Assembly (NCBI GenBank): GCA_028386065.3
Contig: JAKUCV010007419.1
Span: 54,279-118,278, forward strand
Length of the DNA stretch: 64,000 nt
Reading direction: 5' to 3'
Source: Turnera subulata
Lineage: Eukaryota; Streptophyta; Magnoliopsida; Malpighiales; Passifloraceae
In this document: one piece after another, positions 59,070 to 64,000 of the stretch
How the letters are laid out: each line of letters begins with the position of its first letter
Position numbering within the stretch: the first letter of the stretch is position 1
The notes under the pieces: generated by a model
Seen by the model: the letters and a program-made list of their open reading frames with translations, nothing else
The model's database searches: none
Told to the model about the DNA's origin: nothing
Position numbers and translations under genes: made by a program

Positions 59070-60660
59070 TATATCATGCAATTACTTCATCCATTGTAGA
59101 ATAGAAGAGAGCATATCGAAGATATGTATTCTGCACTATCCTGGGGCGGGAATGATTAGCATATAACTGTACCTCAGAGAGACAAGAGACCTTTGTTGTA
59201 AGTTATCTGGCGATGATGATGAAAATTACAGTAGTAGCGCGGAAGTGTGTCATAAGCCCAGTTGTTCTAGAGTGGCCTCTGACCTTGTATCTTGCTATGC
59301 GAGTTCGGGTATGGCCGTATGCGTCTACGGATATCATAGCTGATTGATTTGAAGTGGCACTTAACCTCACCAAAATTGGGTGTGCTGCAAAACGCTGCAT
59401 TAAGAATCTAAGATTTGTTTGCACAGAAACAGTCACCCAACCCATTAAGATTCTAAGATTAGTTTCCGGATGCATAATCAGGAAGAATGTGTAACGGTTC
59501 TGCTATGATGGACTCAAGCTCACAGCGTCTCATGTATAGAAGCATAATGGTAAGCTTGTGCTTGATTTGAGACAAATTACTTTATGGAATTAGCATTCCA
59601 TTTTATATACGAAATTGGCTTGAAGCACAAGTCAAAATCTAGTAAAATACAAAAAAAATATTCAAAGAGAGCCTAGTGGCCAACTAACTAAACTCCAAAT
59701 CTCTTTTAACTTGGGGTTCCAGAAGGAAAATTACGGGAAGAAATATCCTTGGTTGGCATCAACTCTATAGTCCGTTATTATGGCCTCAAATTGGTAAATT
59801 TTCGTGCAAGGCTACTGTAAAGAAAAGGAACCATTATGTCCCTAAAAAATTGAATGTCTCTTCTTGTTATTCTACGAGGCACATACATGTCTGCATAAAA
59901 ATGGAAAAAACCATATGTAGTAGTATCACATAACCTATCAAGAGTTGTTGCAACTTTTACAAGGAGTGATATATATTCCGTCCTGTCTCCTCCTGTCCGG
60001 GATGTATATATGAAAAAAAAAAAACTAATTACTCATCAAACTGCAGGGGCTTAAATCTGTTAAGATTGGCCGGGAAACAACTTTCATTTGAAGAAAACTA
60101 TTGTTTATACTTATGATCAGCTGGAGATGGCAGCGGGGTTTCAAAACCATAGATCTCATTCTGCCATTGCTGGACTAGTAGACGACGATGAATTACTCCT
60201 GAAGTTATGGTGGATCCATTTGAGGCCAAATCTCGCACCCAGCCCCAAGCACTTGACTACTGTTTATAAACTATTACTAAGTCTTCTATTAACCAGGCAC
60301 CTAATATTAATTACTCATGCCTATAGCTCAAATGGCAAAGAGCAATATTGAACCTCATGTCTATGTATGCTCTTAGAGATATTCCTGACTTAGCTATAGC
60401 CGACACCAATTGTGTTGCAATTTAATCAAATACAAGATTGCACTATTCATTAAAAAGAAATATATTAATTACCCATCTGTTTATGAAGTATATGCGAAGA
60501 AATGTATAGAAGTATAAACTTACAATATGCAATAAATATCTTTATGCTGAAATAATATTTTTGAGTTGTAATATATTTTGTTATATTTTATTACAGTTGT
60601 TATAATTTAGTTTTGTTTAGATGATAAGATTGATTAGGAGTTATTATCAGTTATAATTCC
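59070..60660. other. NADK1 3' UTR and downstream flank
   Basis: The UTR has AATAATATATC directly after the stop. The rest is AT-rich with no gene. An open frame at 60,088-60,351 (+) lacks any motif. Confidence 0.5.
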
Positions 60661-60668
60661 TTATGTTC

Positions 60669-60895
60669 AATGGCAGAGCTAGATATAATATTTAGAGGGA
60701 GCCAATATAATATTTTATATATAATCGAAAAGGTTTATGTGAAAAAATAAAATTTAGAAGGGGCTAAATATATATCATGATAGGACTTATATGAAAAAAA
60801 TTAAAAATCTAAGGAGTTATAAGTATATCACCATAGGACTTATATGAAAAAATAAAAAATTCAGGGGGGCTAGGCCACCGCCATTGCCTATGTTA
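60669..60895. mobile_element. MITE-like repeat
   Basis: The ends CAATGGCAGAGCTAG and, in inverse form, CTAGGCCACCGCCATTG are imperfect inverted repeats. Inside, 'ATAGGACTTATATGAAAAAA' occurs twice. This type of short repeat is common in eudicots. Confidence 0.55.
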
Positions 60896-61120
60896 ACCTC
60901 TATATATATGTTTATAGTGTCCGTTGTATGTAAACAAGCACGAAACATGAAATAAATGCTATGTCTTTGTTATAACACAAATACTCTCCTTCCTCCCTTT
61001 ATGATATATTTATAAAAAATTCTACATGTGATGCAAATCACCCAAATAAACTTGGAGACTTGGAGAATAGTGCATGCAAAGATGAGAAGCATGGTAACAA
61101 AGACAAGCTTGGACATGGCT
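60896..61120. other. AT-rich spacer
   Basis: No features were recognised before the LTR-like repeats. Confidence 0.4.
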
Positions 61121-62060
61121 AGCTCAGTTTCAGAATCAAGTCCAAGTTTCGATCTCACAAGAAATTCAAGAAGAGATAGAGATCAAGCTTGGAAAAGATG
61201 CTCAAGAATGCTTAAGGATCACATGTTAATCAGAGAAGAAGTCCAATCCAAGAGTATAGAAAAAATCAAATGCAATCCCCAAGCCAAGAACGCGAAGAAC
61301 ACACGTGGAAGTTTCTGGAGCGCACAGTTTCGAAAATAAATTTGTATCTCGAGTTCTACAAGTCGGATTGCTGCGATCTTAGACTCTATGAAAATCTAAG
61401 AGAAAGATCTACAACTTTGTTGTTGAGCCTAGAATCTGAATCTGCCGTTTTCGTTATTTAAATTTCAGTTGAAGTCGACTGACAAATTCTGTCCAGAAAT
61501 TCAGTTTGGGTTTATTAAGGGTTAATTTAGTTGGATTATTATTATTATCATTTAGGTTATATTTTGTGGGCTTTAGTTTATTAGCTGGTCCATTAAGGAT
61601 ATCTTAATTCGAATTAGGGTTAGGTTTGGAAGACAAGTCCATTTTGATATTGGACTCTCTTTGGACGACCTAGGGTTATTTAGATTAGTATAAATATGTC
61701 TTTTAAGGGTCAAAAAACGTGGGACACATGACATTGATTATTCAAAAATAATATTTTGAGGTTTTTACCTTGGGTTGTTGACCATTATCTTGGAAGAGAG
61801 GATTTCTTTGCTTGTTTATTTCAGGCATTTGGTTTACTTATCAAGTAATTGATTGCTTGCAGCGTTTACAAGATTCCTTGTATTTATTACTCTATTGTTG
61901 CTTAACGCCTTTGTTATGTTTTGAGGTGATAAAAGTAATCACTAAAATCCTAAATTGGTTGAATTGATCTCTGATCTTGGTGACTTTGATTGATTAGGAG
62001 GTGCTATCTGGCTTTGCTCTGGTAGTGTTGCCGTATCATCCTTTCAACTCAAATGGCCAA
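61121..62060 (+). repeat. LTR-like repeat, copy 1 (diverged)
   Basis: It shares AAGTCCAAGTTTCGATCTCA, GAACGCGAAGAAC, TATCTCGAGTTCTACAA, CTGCGATCTTAGACTCTATG and GAATCTGCCGTTTTC with the two copies further right. The phrases are known from LTRs of plant gypsy-type elements, and later GTTTACTTATCAAGT with GCGTTTA resembles the end of the same unit. No PBS, PPT or coding region adjoins it. Confidence 0.6.
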
Positions 62061-62113
62061 CTTCACCTGATTATGTCGTTACAAGTAGTACTGATGATCA
62101 TGAATATAATTCC

Positions 62114-62478
62114 ACCCACAAACATTAGCAAAATTTAACTCATAATAGTTGGCTCATTGAAAACATGGAAGAGGATAAAATCATTCATCTAGTCTTGGTG
62201 GCAACAAAATGTCACTAGAGGCCACGTGTTCTTAGACAGTCAACCCACATCAGAGTTTAGTCAATGAAGACATCACTAAATTGAAAGCATACCCAAGGGT
62301 TGTAAACCCTATTTAAGTTAGGGTGTTTCAGTCGATAAAGGATATGTATAAAGTGGGAGATAAAGGCCTTAGGTGGTTCGTAATGTGTGATGATGATACA
62401 ATTTTTATGGTTGAAAATTTAGTGGAAGTTCTACGCAAATACGATCATACTAAGTAGCATTACATATTACATTGGGAC
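62114..62478 (+). pseudogene. DUF604 (Fringe-like) glycosyltransferase fragment
   Basis: Translated in pieces, the sequence reads TNISKI-stop-LIIVGSLKTWKR, SWWQQNVTRGHVFLD (62,193-62,238) and, after a frameshift, DKGLRWFVMCDDDTIFMVEN with LVEVLRKYDH (to about 62,450). These match the plant DUF604 family blocks 'GSSKTW...', 'ESWWRPNxTRGxVFLD' and 'RWFVMGDDDTVF', including the DDD metal-binding motif, with Gly changed to Cys before it. DUF604 proteins are Golgi-type glycosyltransferases. At least three stops and a frameshift make it a relic. It sits between LTR-like repeats, as if carried by a retroelement. Confidence 0.8.
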
Positions 62479-62632
62479 TACCCAGAGTGCCTTAAATCAA
62501 ATGTTGATGCAAACGGAGGCAGACTTAGAGGTTTGAGGAATGATGCACGCCAAGGCGACCATGGAGGATGCAATGGTGTCAAGCATGGAATTTGGATCTA
62601 TTCTAACAAGCTCAAAGTTCATCATCATAACC

Positions 62633-63540
62633 TTACTTTCAGAGTCAAGTCCAAAATTCGATCTCACAAGAAATTTAAGAAGAGATGAAGATTAAAGTCG
62701 AGAACGCGAAGAACTCACGCGGAAATTCCTGGAGCGCGCAGTCTCGGAAATAAATTCATATCTCGAGCTCTACAACTTGATTTGCTGCGATCTTAGACTC
62801 TATGGAAAGATAAGACGAATATCTACAACTTTTATGTTGAGCCCAGAAGCTGAATCTGCCGTTTTCTTTACTTAAAATGCATTTGTAGTAGACGGACAGA
62901 ATCTGTCCGAAAATTCAGTTTTGTCTTTTTTAATTTGGGTCAAGTCCATGTAATTGGGTTTAATTATTGTGGGCTTTAGTTAATTAGTTTGGGTAAATGT
63001 TGTTTGGGTTTATTTGAGTTCGATTCCATGTTGGATTCAATTAAAACTTAGTTGTCTTTGGGTTAGATTAGGTGTCAAACTTGGAGACAAAGTCAAAATC
63101 CAATTTGACTAGGATTTGGGATTGATGCCGAATTAGGGTTAGGGATTAGTATAAATAGTACCTTTTCTTTTTATTATTTGACACAGACTATTTGAGAGAA
63201 TAAAATTGCCTTTGAGGTTTTCTTTGATTGTGGATTCAATCGTGATCGAGAGTGGATTCTCTTGGTTTTATATTAGGGTTTGAGTTTACTTATCAAGTTT
63301 CTTGCTTGTGGCGTTTATTCAATTCCTTATGATTCTAATCTCTTTGTTGCCTATTCCTTAATTGAGTCTAGGAGGTGAAGAATAGAATTGCTAAAGCCTA
63401 TTGTTGTGTATCTACTTCTTTGTTGTTTAATCCGTGCAGAGATTAGGAGGTGAAGGAGACTTACACGGCGAGTTTGATTGAGATTGACGATCGGGACAAT
63501 CAGATAGTTACGGAGGTGGAACTAGTGGATTAAACTCGAT
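62633..63540 (+). repeat. LTR-like repeat, copy 2
   Basis: It begins TTTCAGAGTCAAGTCC; from 62,667 onward it is nearly identical to copy 3, with an offset of 874 bp. It contains a TATA-like AGTATAAATAG at about 63,149. The end is GTGGATTAAACTCGAT. Confidence 0.75.
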
Positions 63541-64000
63541 AAATTTAAGAAGAGATGGAGATTAAAGTCGAGAACGCGAAGAAGTCGCGCGGAAATTCCT
63601 GGAGCGCGCAGTCTCGGAAATAAATTCATATCTCGAGCTCTACAACTTGATTTGCTGCGATCTTAGACTCTCTGGAAAGATAAGACGAAGATCTACAACT
63701 TTTATGTTGAGCCCAGTAGCTGAATCTGCCGTTTTCTTTACTTAAAATGCATTTGTAGTAGACGGACAGAATCTGTCCGAAAATTCAGTTTTGTCTTTTT
63801 TTTAATTTGGGTCAAGTCCATGTAATTGGGTTTAATTATTGTGGGCTTTAGTTAATTAGTTTGGGTAAATGTTGTTTGGGTTTATTTGAGTTCGATTCCA
63901 TGTTGGATTCAATTAAAACCTAGTTGTCTTTGGGTTAGATTAGGTGTCAAACTTGGAGACAAAGTCAAAATCCAATTTGACTAGGATTTGGGATTGATGC
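63541..64000 (+). repeat. LTR-like repeat, copy 3 (runs off the window)
   Basis: It starts AAATTTAAGAAGAGATGGAG and follows copy 2 head to tail with only scattered differences over the visible 460 bp. The right end is outside the window. Confidence 0.8.

Noticed and set aside
60088..60351. Open frame of 87 aa downstream of NADK1
   Set aside because: No homology seen, no promoter or splice context; probably chance.
1..64000. CRISPR arrays, operons or bacterial-type systems
   Set aside because: The sequence is plant nuclear DNA; the direct repeats found are LTRs, short tandem duplications and microsatellites.

Overview
The window reads as nuclear DNA of a flowering plant, most likely a eudicot. 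Host genes have short exons, GT-AG introns and plant-specific families (TRAUCO/Ash2-like, NAD kinase 1, a half-size ABCG transporter, a CCD8 first exon), and they sit in AT-rich DNA packed with Ty1/copia, Ty3/gypsy, LINE, SINE, Helitron and TIR elements. No lineage below eudicot can be fixed from the sequence.

Left end (1-5.5 kb): the last exon of an ABCG3-like transporter (+) converges on a complete two-exon TRAUCO/Ash2-type gene (-). A TIR element of about 1.2 kb with a purine-rich core lies a few bases upstream of the TRAUCO TATA box.

5.5-27.5 kb is mostly transposons. A decayed L1-type LINE (about 7-12.4 kb) is followed by a three-exon papain-like gene (13.4-14.4 kb, -) that keeps the His and Asn of the catalytic triad but not the Cys. 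Next comes a nested stack. A copia remnant (integrase end, reverse transcriptase, RNase H, 3' LTR at 26,396-26,855) is split by a 7.9-kb gypsy-type element (17,664-25,580, TSD TCTTG), and a 1.56-kb solo LTR (14,410-15,964, TSD ATGTG) sits at its left edge. The gypsy-type element has no gag-pol; its 2.25-kb interior carries two antisense ORFs, one ending in half of an endonuclease/exonuclease/phosphatase-like domain.

27.5-34.5 kb is a copia-type element with near-identical 323-bp LTRs but an almost unrecognisable pol. It carries a GC-rich insert and an array of near-palindromes. Just beyond it lies the promoter and first exon of CCD8 (strigolactone synthesis), with a frameshift and no later exons in the window. 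Helitron ends follow.

37.3-41.6 kb is a second LINE, well preserved, split by a 1.59-kb palindromic element made largely of degenerate telomere-like repeats (10-bp TSD). 41.6-48.1 kb is a patchwork: copia RNase H plus LTR, two unassigned exons, a hAT-like repeat, a LINE RNase H tail and a tRNA-derived SINE with a 16-bp TSD.

49.2-59.1 kb holds a complete 11-exon NAD kinase 1 gene (+), which I could join exon by exon in frame (534 codons). The right end (61-64 kb) is LTR-like repeats, including an 874-bp tandem repeat, around a decayed DUF604 glycosyltransferase fragment. The three main host genes have separate jobs (transport, chromatin, NADP supply); nothing suggests that they work together.
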